In this document: positions 1 to 8,235 of the stretch, one piece after another
Position numbering within the stretch: position 1 is the stretch's first letter
Layout: each line of letters begins with the position of its first letter
NCBI RefSeq assembly: GCF_019802285.1
Contig: NZ_JAIEUJ010000004.1
Span: 1-64,000 of the forward strand
Length of the DNA: 64,000 bases
Source: Novilysobacter antarcticus
GTDB lineage: Bacteria; Pseudomonadota; Gammaproteobacteria; Xanthomonadales; Xanthomonadaceae
Reading direction: 5' to 3'
The notes under the pieces: model-generated
What the model saw: the letters and a program-made list of their open reading frames with translations, nothing else
Databases searched by the model: none
Told to the model about the DNA's origin: nothing
Translations under genes and position numbers: made by a program

Positions 1-134
1 TCCGTCAACAAGCAAACCTGAACCGGGCGCCTCACCCTGCCGCGTCGTCTCGACCGGGGCGGGCCGCGAAGTATGCATGCTCGCGATGCGATTGTGAAGG
101 GGTGGTTGAAAAAGCTGTCGCGGGCCGCGGCTAT

Positions 135-1364
135 TCAGGCTTCAACCAGACGGACCCGGGAAAACGTCCGCTTGCCAACGGCGAGTACGCCCTCAAAGCC
201 GGGCCCAAAGACCTGCTGCGCATCCGTCACCACCTCGCCATCCACGCGCACCGCCTTCTCCTTGAGCTTGCGGTTGGCTTCGGAGTTGCTCGGCGTCAGG
301 CCTGCGGCAGTAAGCAATGCGGCGATCCGCAACCCATCCGCGGGAACGGCCACGTCGTTCAGCGGGAGCTGCGCGGTATCGCCCTGTCCGCGCACGGCGG
401 CGTTCCAGCCAGCAACGGCGAGTTCGGCGGCCGCCTCGTCGTGGAAGCGCGCAGCCAACTCGCGGGCGAGCCGCAACTTGAGGTCGCGCGGGTTGAGTGC
501 GCCCTCGGCGATCTCCCTCTTCAGCGTTTCCATTTCCGCCAGGCTGATATCGAAACTCAGCAACTCGATCCAACGCCACATCAACACATCGTCGATCTTC
601 ATCGTCTTGGTGACTATGTCGATGGCCGGCTCATTGATGCCGATGTAGTTGCCCAGCGACTTGCTCATCTTCTGCACCCCGTCCAGACCCTCCAGCAGCG
701 GCATGGTCAGGACGATCTGCGGTGGTTGGCCGTGCTGTTCCTGTAAGCCGCGACCCATCAGCAGGTTGAACTTCTGGTCGGTGCCGCCCAGCTCGACATC
801 GGCCTTCAGGGCTACCGAGTCGTATCCCTGCACCAATGGATACAGAAACTCATGGATGGCGATGGACTGCTGCGCGGCGTAGCGCTTGGCGAAATCGTCG
901 CGCTCCAGCATTCGCGCGACCGTGTGCTGGCCTGCCAGGCGGATCATGTCCGCGGCGCTCATCTGGCCGAACCACTCGGAGTTGAAGCGCACTTCGGTGC
1001 GCTCGCGGTCGAGCACCTTGAACACCTGTTCGGCGTAGGTCTCCGCGTTGGCCAGCACTTCCTCGCGGGTGAGGGGCTTGCGGGTCACGTTCTTTCCGCT
1101 GGGGTCACCGATCATTCCGGTGAAGTCGCCGATCAGGAAGATCACCTGGTGGCCGAGGTCCTGGAACTGGCGCAGCTTGTTCAACAGCACGGTGTGCCCA
1201 AGGTGCAGGTCCGGCGCGGTCGGGTCGAATCCGGCCTTGATACGCAGCGGACGTCCGCTGCGCAGACGGGCAGCGAGCTCGTCTGCTTTTAGGATCTCAT
1301 CGGCGCCACGGCCGATCAGGGCGAGGGCGGAGGCTACGTCGGTGGTTGGGGTGTTGGCAGGCAC
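135..1364 (-). CDS. tyrS: Tyrosine--tRNA ligase
   Basis: Charges tRNA-Tyr with tyrosine in the cytoplasm. The class I signature is complete: HLGH at residues 54-57 and KMSKS at 232-236, counted from the chosen start, with a C-terminal S4-like RNA-binding region ending in FSRVRLVEA. The length, 409 aa, suits the bacterial TyrZ-type subgroup. The open frame continues upstream to 1490, but that extension (rich in H, R and P) does not look like enzyme sequence. I start at the GTG at 1364, preceded by a weak AAGAG. It is divergent from the M23 peptidase gene, so promoters for both probably lie in 1365-1555. The 134 bases to the left edge show no gene. The function is sure; the start is less so. 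Confidence 0.95.
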   Translation of the reverse strand: MPANTPTTDVASALALIGRGADEILKADELAARLRSGRPLRIKAGFDPTAPDLHLGHTVLLNKLRQFQDLGHQVIFLIGDFTGMIGDPSGKNVTRKPLTREEVLANAETYAEQVFKVLDRERTEVRFNSEWFGQMSAADMIRLAGQHTVARMLERDDFAKRYAAQQSIAIHEFLYPLVQGYDSVALKADVELGGTDQKFNLLMGRGLQEQHGQPPQIVLTMPLLEGLDGVQKMSKSLGNYIGINEPAIDIVTKTMKIDDVLMWRWIELLSFDISLAEMETLKREIAEGALNPRDLKLRLARELAARFHDEAAAELAVAGWNAAVRGQGDTAQLPLNDVAVPADGLRIAALLTAAGLTPSNSEANRKLKEKAVRVDGEVVTDAQQVFGPGFEGVLAVGKRTFSRVRLVEA

Positions 1365-1555
1365 GGAAGGGGCTCTTGAATAGGTCGGTCGGGGGACGAA
1401 ATGACGGGTGGTGGCCGGGAATACGTTCGAATCCGCGATGGACTGGTGCACCGCACGAAATCCCATTGCCCTCAAGGGTTTGACGCACACACCTCACGTG
1501 CTTATCGTAACGCCGCGACGCTGCCTTCACATCCTGCGCGCGGGAGACCCATCCG

Positions 1556-2992
1556 ATGACACCCCAAGATTCCGGTTCGAGCCGGCGTAAACGCCTGAAA
1601 AGCCTGCGCGAAGCCGCGCTTCATCGACCGGTGTTGGCAAGTCATCTCAGCGATGGTTTCAGTGGCCGTTGGTCGCGCCGACAGTGGGTGCAGGCCAGCC
1701 TTTTCGCCACGATCGGCGTCCTGGTCACGGCGATCGTGCCCGGATTCGGTGACTTGCAGGCCGGCGCCACCCCTTTGGCGCGCCAGTCAATGGCGCTGCC
1801 GTTGCCGCCGATTGCGCTGCAGCCGACGCAGCCCCGCCCGGAGCACGATTGGCAGGTAGTACGGGTGCAGAACGGGCAGACCCTTGGCGCGGTGTTCCAG
1901 CAGATGGGAATTCCGGCCGCGACCATGCATCGCATCCTCGAGCAACCGGGTGCAAAGCCTGCGCTGACCCGGCTGGGAACCGGCGCAGAACTGGCGTTCG
2001 ACATGGTCGATGGGGCCCTGCACCGCTTCCGCTACGACCGTGACCCGGCCCATCGCGTCGAGCTCAGCCTCAAGGGCGAGACGATCGAGCAGCGGGTAAT
2101 CGAACGGCCGACCGAACTGCGCAGCATCGTCAGCAGTGGCGAGATCGAAAGCTCGCTGTATGTCGCCGCACGCAAGGCCGGGCTGCCCGCCACCGCGATC
2201 GCGACGATGACCGACGAGATCTTCAAGTACGACATCGACTTCACCAGCGCCAAGAAGGGTGACCGCTTCAGCGTCGTATACGACCAGGTCTGGCGCGAGG
2301 GCGAGCTGGTCGGCAGCGGCGATATCCGCGCCGCGACCTTCACCACCGGTGGCAAGACGTTCTCCGGATTCCGCTTCGAGCATGACGGCAAGGTCGGGTA
2401 TTACACCGCCGATGGCCGGCCGCTGAAGAAGTCCTTCATCCGCATGCCGATTCCGTACGCGCGCGTGACCTCCGGCTTCTCCACCGCCCGCAAGCATCCA
2501 ATCCTGGGTAAGACACGCGCCCATCAGGGCGTTGACTATGGCGCCGGCTCCGGCACGCCGATCATGGCCGCCGGCGATGCGCGCGTGCAGTTCTCCGGCT
2601 GGAAGGGCGGCTACGGCCGCACGGTGATCCTCGACCATGGTCGCGGCTACACCACGCTGTATGCGCACATGTCGCGTCTCGGCAAATACAAAGTCGGGCA
2701 GCGCGTGCCCCAGGGCGCGGTGATCGGCTATGTCGGCAGCACCGGTTTGGCGACGGGGCCGCACCTGCACTACGAATTCCGGGTCAACGGTGTGCACCGC
2801 AACCCGCTCAACGTAACCATGCCGCCGGCCGAACCGCTCAAGGGCGCGGCACTGGTCGCCTTCCGCGCGGAAACCGCGCCGGCGCTGGCGCGCATCCAGG
2901 AAGTGGAAGGCCTGCTGCGCAACAACGCGCTGGTCGCCAGCAAAGAGCCGGCGAAGGCGGACACCACCGCGGGCGTTGACAAGAAAGCCTGA
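1556..2992 (+). CDS. M23 family murein DD-endopeptidase (MepM-like)
   Basis: A cell-wall endopeptidase predicted to cut peptide cross-links in peptidoglycan so that new strands can be inserted. A single membrane anchor lies at about residues 45-65 after a basic cytoplasmic tail. A LysM/OapA-like segment (about 95-180) and a linker domain follow, then the C-terminal LytM/M23 zinc peptidase. The zinc ligands are visible: His323 and the Asp of HQGVDYG, and the HLHYEF motif with His403 and His405. The family is active when all of these are present. It ends 5 bases before anmK, so the two are probably co-transcribed. The tyrS-M23-anmK order is familiar from Pseudomonas and Xanthomonas. Confidence 0.9.
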   Translation: MTPQDSGSSRRKRLKSLREAALHRPVLASHLSDGFSGRWSRRQWVQASLFATIGVLVTAIVPGFGDLQAGATPLARQSMALPLPPIALQPTQPRPEHDWQVVRVQNGQTLGAVFQQMGIPAATMHRILEQPGAKPALTRLGTGAELAFDMVDGALHRFRYDRDPAHRVELSLKGETIEQRVIERPTELRSIVSSGEIESSLYVAARKAGLPATAIATMTDEIFKYDIDFTSAKKGDRFSVVYDQVWREGELVGSGDIRAATFTTGGKTFSGFRFEHDGKVGYYTADGRPLKKSFIRMPIPYARVTSGFSTARKHPILGKTRAHQGVDYGAGSGTPIMAAGDARVQFSGWKGGYGRTVILDHGRGYTTLYAHMSRLGKYKVGQRVPQGAVIGYVGSTGLATGPHLHYEFRVNGVHRNPLNVTMPPAEPLKGAALVAFRAETAPALARIQEVEGLLRNNALVASKEPAKADTTAGVDKKA

Positions 2993-2997
2993 TCCAG

Positions 2998-4212
2998 ATG
3001 GCCACCAGCGATACGACGGGCCCGGCGGACTCCAGTTCGACCGGGCCCGCTGCTTTCCGGGCGGATGACAGGCGCGCCAACGGCCTTTTCATCGGCCTGA
3101 TGTCGGGCACCAGCGCGGACGGCATCGATGCGGCGCTGGTCCGCTTCGACGCGGGCACCGGCTGCACGCTGCTGCATGGCCACACCTGCGAGTGGGACCT
3201 GCCCACCCGCGCCCGCCTGCTCGAGCTTGGCCAGGGCGCGCCGATCGACTCGATCGACGAGCTGGGCACGCTGGATGTGCATATTGCGGAGTGCTTTGCC
3301 GATGCCGCGCTGCAGCTGATCCGCATCGCCGGTGTCGACGCCGCGCAGGTCCGGGCGATTGGCTCGCACGGCCAGACCGTGCGCCATCGACCCAACGGAG
3401 CCGCGTTCGATGGGCGGAACCGCTTCACGATGCAGCTGGGCGATGGGAACGTGATCGCCGAGCGCACTGGCATTGCGACGGTGGCGGATTTTCGCCGCCG
3501 CGACGTCGCCGCCGGAGGCCAAGGAGCGCCGCTGCTGCCTGCGCTGCATGCCGCGATGCTGCGCAGCGACGCCGAGCATCGTGCCGTGCTCAACCTTGGC
3601 GGCATTGCCAACCTCACGCTGCTGCCGGCGTCCTGCGACGGGGTTTCGGGTGCGGGCGTGCGCGGCTTTGACACCGGCCCCGCAAACGCCTTGATGGACG
3701 CATGGTGCCAGCGCCAGCTTGGCCAGGCGTTCGACCGCGATGGCGCGTTTGCCCGCCGGGGCAAAGTCGATGAGACCCTTCTGGCACGCCTGCTCAATGA
3801 GCCATGGTTCGCCCAGCCGCCGCCCAAGAGCACCGGCCGCGAGCAGTTCCAGTTGCAGTGGCTGCAACACCATCTGCGTGAAGATGAACGTCCCGAGGAT
3901 GTGCAGGCGACGCTGCTGGAATTGACCGCCGCCACCGTTGCCGATGCCCTCCTGGCGCAACAGCCGCACACCGCGCGGGTGCTGGTTTGCGGCGGCGGCG
4001 TTCACAACCCGCTCCTCTTGCGGCGCCTTGCGGCACGACTGCCGGACGTCGCCATCGAATCCACCGCGGAGCACGGAGTAGACCCGGACCACGTCGAGGC
4101 GATGGGGTTCGCCTGGCTGGCGCGTCAGACGTTGGCCGGGCTGGCGGGCAATCTGCCTGCCGTGACGGGTGCGCGCGGGCCGCGCACGCTGGGTGTGATC
4201 TACCCGGCGTAA
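2998..4212 (+). CDS. anmK: Anhydro-N-acetylmuramic acid kinase
   Basis: Phosphorylates and opens 1,6-anhydro-MurNAc released during peptidoglycan turnover, giving MurNAc-6-phosphate for recycling. The nucleotide-binding motif [13 protein letters not shown] lies near residues 35-47. GSHGQTVRH and FDTGPAN, both family signatures, follow, and [10 protein letters not shown] lies near the C-terminus. The 404 aa include about 30 residues before the usual family start that are rich in T, S and D. No better start codon is obvious downstream before the motif, so the ATG at 2998 is kept. The gene sits 5 bases after the murein endopeptidase gene and faces the AmpG-like permease gene, in keeping with wall recycling. 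Confidence 0.93.
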   Translation: MATSDTTGPADSSSTGPAAFRADDRRANGLFIGLMSGTSADGIDAALVRFDAGTGCTLLHGHTCEWDLPTRARLLELGQGAPIDSIDELGTLDVHIAECFADAALQLIRIAGVDAAQVRAIGSHGQTVRHRPNGAAFDGRNRFTMQLGDGNVIAERTGIATVADFRRRDVAAGGQGAPLLPALHAAMLRSDAEHRAVLNLGGIANLTLLPASCDGVSGAGVRGFDTGPANALMDAWCQRQLGQAFDRDGAFARRGKVDETLLARLLNEPWFAQPPPKSTGREQFQLQWLQHHLREDERPEDVQATLLELTAATVADALLAQQPHTARVLVCGGGVHNPLLLRRLAARLPDVAIESTAEHGVDPDHVEAMGFAWLARQTLAGLAGNLPAVTGARGPRTLGVIYPA

Positions 4213-4223
4213 CGGCGGTGAAA

Positions 4224-4484
4224 TCAGCCTCCGGCGACGTCGATCCGACCGATCAGCGAGAAGCCCGGATCGTCTTCGACCTTTTCCAGCGCCTCGATGG
4301 CCGCCTGCAGGATGTGGGCGTCGGTGTCATCGAGCGCTACCGTGACGTCACCCTCGCATGCAAACAGGCCGTGCTCGATCAGATGGGTGATCGCAGCCGG
4401 CTGGCTCCAGCCCTTTGTCGCCGCGAACCGTCGTACCCGCTCCAGCAGCACCGGATCGATATCCAGCAGCACCGTCTCGCTCAT
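4224..4484 (-). CDS. Small conserved-type hypothetical protein
   Basis: An 86-aa acidic protein with no signal peptide or membrane segment. The N-terminal half (LLDIDPVLLERVRRFA, then AAITHLIEHGL) resembles a short helical DNA-binding or ribbon-helix-helix-like arrangement, but I cannot assign a family. The start ATG overlaps the stop of the upstream permease gene by 4 bases, so translation is probably coupled. It lies at the 3' end of the xth-ampG-like operon and converges on anmK with an 11-base gap. It might be an orphan antitoxin-like regulator, but no toxin partner is beside it, so no function is claimed. Confidence 0.6.
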   Translation of the reverse strand: MSETVLLDIDPVLLERVRRFAATKGWSQPAAITHLIEHGLFACEGDVTVALDDTDAHILQAAIEALEKVEDDPGFSLIGRIDVAGG

Positions 4485-5791
4485 CGTCCTTCCTCCACCT
4501 GCGACGCGCCCCCGTCATCACCCAGACGCACCTTTGGGCGGAGCCACAAAAACAGCATCACCGCCGGGATGACCAGAACCGCGGTCAGCACGAAATATGG
4601 CGCGTATCCTACCGCCTCCACGATGCGCCCGGAATAGAACCCCAGCACCTTGCCGGGCAGGGTGATCATCGAGGAGAACAGCGCGTACTGGGTGGCCGTG
4701 TATCGCTGGTTGACCAGCGCCGACAGGTAGGCGACCGCCGCGGTGCCGAGGAATCCCTGGGCCAGGTTTTCACCGGAGATGACCAGGGTCAGCATGCCCA
4801 CGTCGCCGTTGGCGCCAATCAGCAGGAGATACAGCAGGTTGCTGACCGCGCCCAGCACGATCGCCACAAGCAGGGTCCAGTTGACGCCCCAGCGCGCCAC
4901 AGCCAGACCGCCGACGAACGCGCCACCGATGCCGACCCAGATGCCGTAGATCTTCGACACGGCGGCGATCTGGGTCTTCGTGAACCCCTGGTCGAGGTAG
5001 AACGGTCCGATGATGCCGCCCACCAGCGCCTGGTCGGAAATCTTGAACAGCAGGATGAAGGCCAGCACGCCGATGCCGACCCGGCCGCCAAAGCGCCGGA
5101 AGAAGTCGGCAAACGGCTCGACCACGCCCTCGCGCATGGCCGCCGCCCAGTTCTGGGCACGGATACGGATGACGTCGGGCTCGCGGGCCATCAGGTTGGC
5201 GATGATCGGCACCAGCATCACGCACGCCATCACCCGGTAGACGTTGGGCCAGACCGCGTGGTCGGCGAGCACCAGCGCCAGCGCGCCGGTCACGATCAGG
5301 GCCATGCGGTAGCCCAGCGAGTAGGTGGCCACCAGCGCACCCTGCGATTCGACCGGGGCAATCTCGATCCGGTAGGCATCCACAGCGATGTCGAGCGTGG
5401 CACCTGCCACGGCCACGGTCAGGGTCAAGGCGATGAACAGTGGCAACGTCGCGGTACCCACTCCCGCCATCGCGAACAGGCCGGCCATGACCACCAGCTG
5501 CGCCAGCAGCAACCAGCCGCGGCGCTGGCCGAGCCGACCGAACAGCGGCAGCCGCCAGCGATCCACCAACGGCGCCCACAGGAACTTGAACGAATACGCC
5601 ATGCCCGCGCTGGCGATCATGGTGATGTCCTTGAGCTCCAGACCGTCCTCGCGCAGCCAGTACGCCAGCGTGCCGGCCACCAGCAGGAACGGCAGCCCGG
5701 ACGCGAAGCCGAAGAAGAACATCGTCCACGCCGACGGCTCGGCGAATGCCTTCCACGCTGATGGCTTGCGGGCCTTGGCCGGTGAACTCAC
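4481..5791 (-). CDS. AmpG-like MFS permease
   Basis: An inner-membrane major facilitator protein of 436 aa with about 12 hydrophobic segments, most similar by eye to the AmpG muropeptide permeases. Known AmpG proteins import GlcNAc-anhydroMurNAc peptides into the cytoplasm for recycling. Visible features are the early GFASGLPFLL segment, SFKFLWAPLVDR, and the long GATLDIAVDAYRIE stretch typical of AmpG and related acetyl-CoA transporters. The GTG start overlaps the xth stop (GTGA), so the two are likely one transcript. Its position facing anmK supports muropeptide import. Substrate specificity is inferred; another solute is possible. Confidence 0.82.
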   Translation of the reverse strand: MSSPAKARKPSAWKAFAEPSAWTMFFFGFASGLPFLLVAGTLAYWLREDGLELKDITMIASAGMAYSFKFLWAPLVDRWRLPLFGRLGQRRGWLLLAQLVVMAGLFAMAGVGTATLPLFIALTLTVAVAGATLDIAVDAYRIEIAPVESQGALVATYSLGYRMALIVTGALALVLADHAVWPNVYRVMACVMLVPIIANLMAREPDVIRIRAQNWAAAMREGVVEPFADFFRRFGGRVGIGVLAFILLFKISDQALVGGIIGPFYLDQGFTKTQIAAVSKIYGIWVGIGGAFVGGLAVARWGVNWTLLVAIVLGAVSNLLYLLLIGANGDVGMLTLVISGENLAQGFLGTAAVAYLSALVNQRYTATQYALFSSMITLPGKVLGFYSGRIVEAVGYAPYFVLTAVLVIPAVMLFLWLRPKVRLGDDGGASQVEEGR

Positions 5792-6600
5792 CCGCCCAGG
5801 TCCATGTCGAAGTCGACGGTAAACGGCGCGTGGTCGGAGAAGCGCGGCTCACGCGCGATCGCGCAGCTGCGCAGTCGCGACGCCAGCGCCGGGGTCACCA
5901 GCTGGTAGTCGATCCGCCAGCCGACGTTCTTGGCGTAGGCGGCGCCGCGATTGCTCCACCAGGTGTAGTCCTGGCCGTCAGGGTTCAGGCGCCGGTACGC
6001 GTCCTGCCAGCCTTCGCCGGAGCCCTCTGGCTCGCCACACAGGGCGTTGAGCCACTCGCGCTCCGGCGGCGTGCAACCGGAGTTCTTCTGGTTCGACTTC
6101 CAGTTGCAGATGTCCATGGCGCTGCGCACGATGTTCCAGTCGCCACATAGGACGTAGTCGCGGCCGCTGGCGAGCCATTCGTCCAGGATCGGCTTGAGCC
6201 AGTCCATGACCTCGAATTTGTAGCCCTGCCGCAACTCCCCGGAAGAGCCCGATGGGATGTAGAACGAGACCACGCTGAGATTGCCAAAGCGCGCCTCGAT
6301 GTAGCGCCCCTCCTCGTCGAAGGCGTCCCAGCCCAGCGCGGTACGCACCTGATCGGGCTCGCGCCGGCTGTAGATCGCCACGCCGCTGTAGCCTTTTTTT
6401 GTCGTCGCGTCGCTGAAGAACGCGTGGTAGCCGTCGGGCAGGAATGCGGGATCCAGTCCGTCCGGGCCGGTCAGCTGGTGCTCCTGGGACTTGGTCTCCT
6501 GCATGCAAAGCACGTCGGCATCCTGATCACGGAACCAGTCGAAGAATCCCTTGCGGGCCGCCGAGCGGATCCCATTGGCGTTGAAGCTGATGATGCGCAT
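5788..6600 (-). CDS. xth: Exodeoxyribonuclease III
   Basis: An AP endonuclease and 3' exonuclease of base excision repair, acting on abasic sites and blocked 3' ends. The product is 270 aa of the EEP fold. It begins MRIISFNANGIRSA and carries LCMQETK (metal-binding Glu), YSGVAIYSR, GDWNI and the terminal SDHAPFTVDF with the catalytic Asp-His pair. The open frame extends upstream as far as 7365, but that part lies antisense to pyrE and does not resemble the enzyme. The ATG at 6600 gives the usual family N-terminus. The stop overlaps the start of the AmpG-like gene by 4 bases. It is divergent from pyrE. Confidence 0.95.
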   Translation of the reverse strand: MRIISFNANGIRSAARKGFFDWFRDQDADVLCMQETKSQEHQLTGPDGLDPAFLPDGYHAFFSDATTKKGYSGVAIYSRREPDQVRTALGWDAFDEEGRYIEARFGNLSVVSFYIPSGSSGELRQGYKFEVMDWLKPILDEWLASGRDYVLCGDWNIVRSAMDICNWKSNQKNSGCTPPEREWLNALCGEPEGSGEGWQDAYRRLNPDGQDYTWWSNRGAAYAKNVGWRIDYQLVTPALASRLRSCAIAREPRFSDHAPFTVDFDMDLGG

Positions 6601-6738
6601 GTAGTACCGGAAGTGTGGGCAATGCGGGCGCTGGACCCGACGCGGAAGGATAGCGCAGCCCCGCCGCGGGCCGGGCGGCGCCCGACAGGGGCAGCGCGGC
6701 TGGTTATCATCGACCCCTGTTGATTGCCTGGATGCCTC

Positions 6739-7407
6739 ATGCAGGACCACCGCGGACGATTCCTCGAGCTGGCCATGCGCGCCGATGCGCTGCGCTTTGG
6801 CGAATTCACCCTGAAATCCGGTCGTACCAGTCCGTATTTCTTCAACGCCGGACGCTTCGATTCCGGCGCGGCCCTGGCCGGTCTGGCCGCCTGCTACGCC
6901 GATGCCATCGATTCGGCGCGCGCAGACGGCTCGCTCGGGGAGTTTGACGGGCTGTTCGGGCCGGCCTACAAGGGCATCCCGTTGGCCACGGCACTGGCGT
7001 GCGAGTATTCCCGCCGTGGCCAGGACTTGCCGGTGACCTTCAACCGCAAGGAGGCGAAAGCCCATGGGGAAGGCGGCAGCCTCATCGGTGCGCCACTGCA
7101 AGACCGCCGGGTGCTTATCGTCGACGACGTGATCACGGCCGGCACCGCGATTCGCGAAGCACTGCAGATCATCGGCGATGCCGGCGGGATCGTGAGCGGG
7201 ATCGTTATCGCGCTGGATCGCCAGGAAGCCATCGACCCTTCCAGCAGCCGACGCTCGGCGGCACAAACTGTCGCAACTGAGTACGCGCTTCCGGTGGTCG
7301 CGGTCGCCAGCCTGGCCGATCTGCTGGCGATGGCGGAGCACTCCACGCTGCTGGCCGGGCAGCACGAGCGTTTGCTGGCGTACCGCGAGGCATACGGAAG
7401 TCGCTGA
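6739..7407 (+). CDS. pyrE: Orotate phosphoribosyltransferase
   Basis: Joins orotate to PRPP to make orotidine 5'-phosphate in pyrimidine biosynthesis. The PRPP-binding loop VLIVDDVITAGTAIRE is intact, as are the family motifs KSGRTSPYFFN and GPAYKGIPLA and the catalytic-loop segment FNRKEAKAHGEGG. I chose the ATG at 6739, giving MQDHRGRFLELAM; an in-frame TTG at 6724 would add five residues. The length of 222 aa is normal. The promoter shared with the divergent xth gene probably lies in 6601-6738. No attenuator hairpin or leader peptide was recognised upstream. Confidence 0.95.
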   Translation: MQDHRGRFLELAMRADALRFGEFTLKSGRTSPYFFNAGRFDSGAALAGLAACYADAIDSARADGSLGEFDGLFGPAYKGIPLATALACEYSRRGQDLPVTFNRKEAKAHGEGGSLIGAPLQDRRVLIVDDVITAGTAIREALQIIGDAGGIVSGIVIALDRQEAIDPSSSRRSAAQTVATEYALPVVAVASLADLLAMAEHSTLLAGQHERLLAYREAYGSR

Positions 7408-7501
7408 GCGCGGAGTGGATGCGCGGCCTTTTCGCGCTTGGCCCGAGTCTTGCGTCTCTCTCTGCTGATCGTCGTCTGCTTATCGTCCAAGGTAAAAGGC
7501 C

Positions 7502-8173
7502 ATGCACGCTTCGTCCCGCACTTCCCTGCTCTCCTGCGCGCTGCTGTCAGTGGCGCTGGCGATGGCCGTTTCACCGGCGTCGGCGCAGAAGAAGGTCCAG
7601 GGCGGGAAGAAGATCTATTGCTGGGACGACCAGGGTGAGCGGGTGTGCAGCGATGCGCTTCCTGCCAATGCGGTGGACAACGCACGCACCGAGTTCAGCC
7701 CGACCGGCGTCGCAACGGCCCGGATCGAACGCGCCAAGACCGATGAGGAGCGGGCGCTGGCGGAGACCGAGGCCAAGCGCCAGGAACGCGAGAACTGGTC
7801 GGACGCCGAGCGCGCCCGGCGTGAGCGCGCGATGGTGGTTTCCTTCGCAAGCGAGGCGGATCTGGAGCGCAACTTCGCGAACCGGATCGAGCTGATCGAC
7901 TCCAGCATCGAGACCTCGCAACTGGGTATCAAAGGAGCGCGGCGCAGCCTGCTCAACCTGCTGCAGCGCGCGAGCGAGTCGGAACTGGAAGCCAAGCCGG
8001 TGGCCAAATCGCTCGCCGAGCGCATCAATGCCCAGCACGATGCGCTGCGCCGCCATCAGGAGCTACTGGAACGACAGGTCCAGGCCCGTGCCACGATCGA
8101 CCAGGAACTGGACTCGGCGTTGGAGCGCTACCGCGAGCTGAAGGCGGCTGCGGGCGCATCCAGCCGTAGCTGA
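7502..8173 (+). CDS. Secreted DUF4124-like coiled-coil protein
   Basis: A 223-aa exported protein with a clear signal peptide (hydrophobic stretch at about residues 9-25, likely cleavage after ASA). A short segment, IYCWDDQGERVCSDALP, resembles the DUF4124 domain with its paired cysteines. The rest is charged and helical, with long runs of E, R, A and L from about residue 75 that suggest a periplasmic coiled coil. It follows pyrE after 94 bases and is closed by a hairpin terminator. The role is unknown; DUF4124 proteins are common in Xanthomonadaceae envelopes. Confidence 0.75.
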   Translation: MHASSRTSLLSCALLSVALAMAVSPASAQKKVQGGKKIYCWDDQGERVCSDALPANAVDNARTEFSPTGVATARIERAKTDEERALAETEAKRQERENWSDAERARRERAMVVSFASEADLERNFANRIELIDSSIETSQLGIKGARRSLLNLLQRASESELEAKPVAKSLAERINAQHDALRRHQELLERQVQARATIDQELDSALERYRELKAAAGASSRS

Positions 8174-8204
8174 CGGCTGCGGGGGCGGTGCCCTCAGCTT
8201 GACC

Positions 8205-8229
8205 AAGGCCGGCCGCTGAAGCCGGCCTT
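8205..8229. terminator. Bidirectional hairpin between convergent genes
   Basis: A perfect 9-bp inverted repeat, AAGGCCGGC and GCCGGCCTT, separated by 7 bases, sits between two convergent genes. There is no long T run, so termination may be partial or factor-assisted, but the position suits a shared terminator. Confidence 0.65.
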
Positions 8230-8235
8230 GCGGTC

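Noticed and set aside
1-134. An rRNA operon or tRNA at the left edge
   Set aside because: The 134 bases show no tRNA cloverleaf or recognisable rRNA sequence.
4224-4484. An antitoxin of a toxin-antitoxin pair
   Set aside because: The N-terminal half is loosely ribbon-helix-helix-like, but neighbours on both sides are clear metabolic genes and no toxin frame is adjacent.
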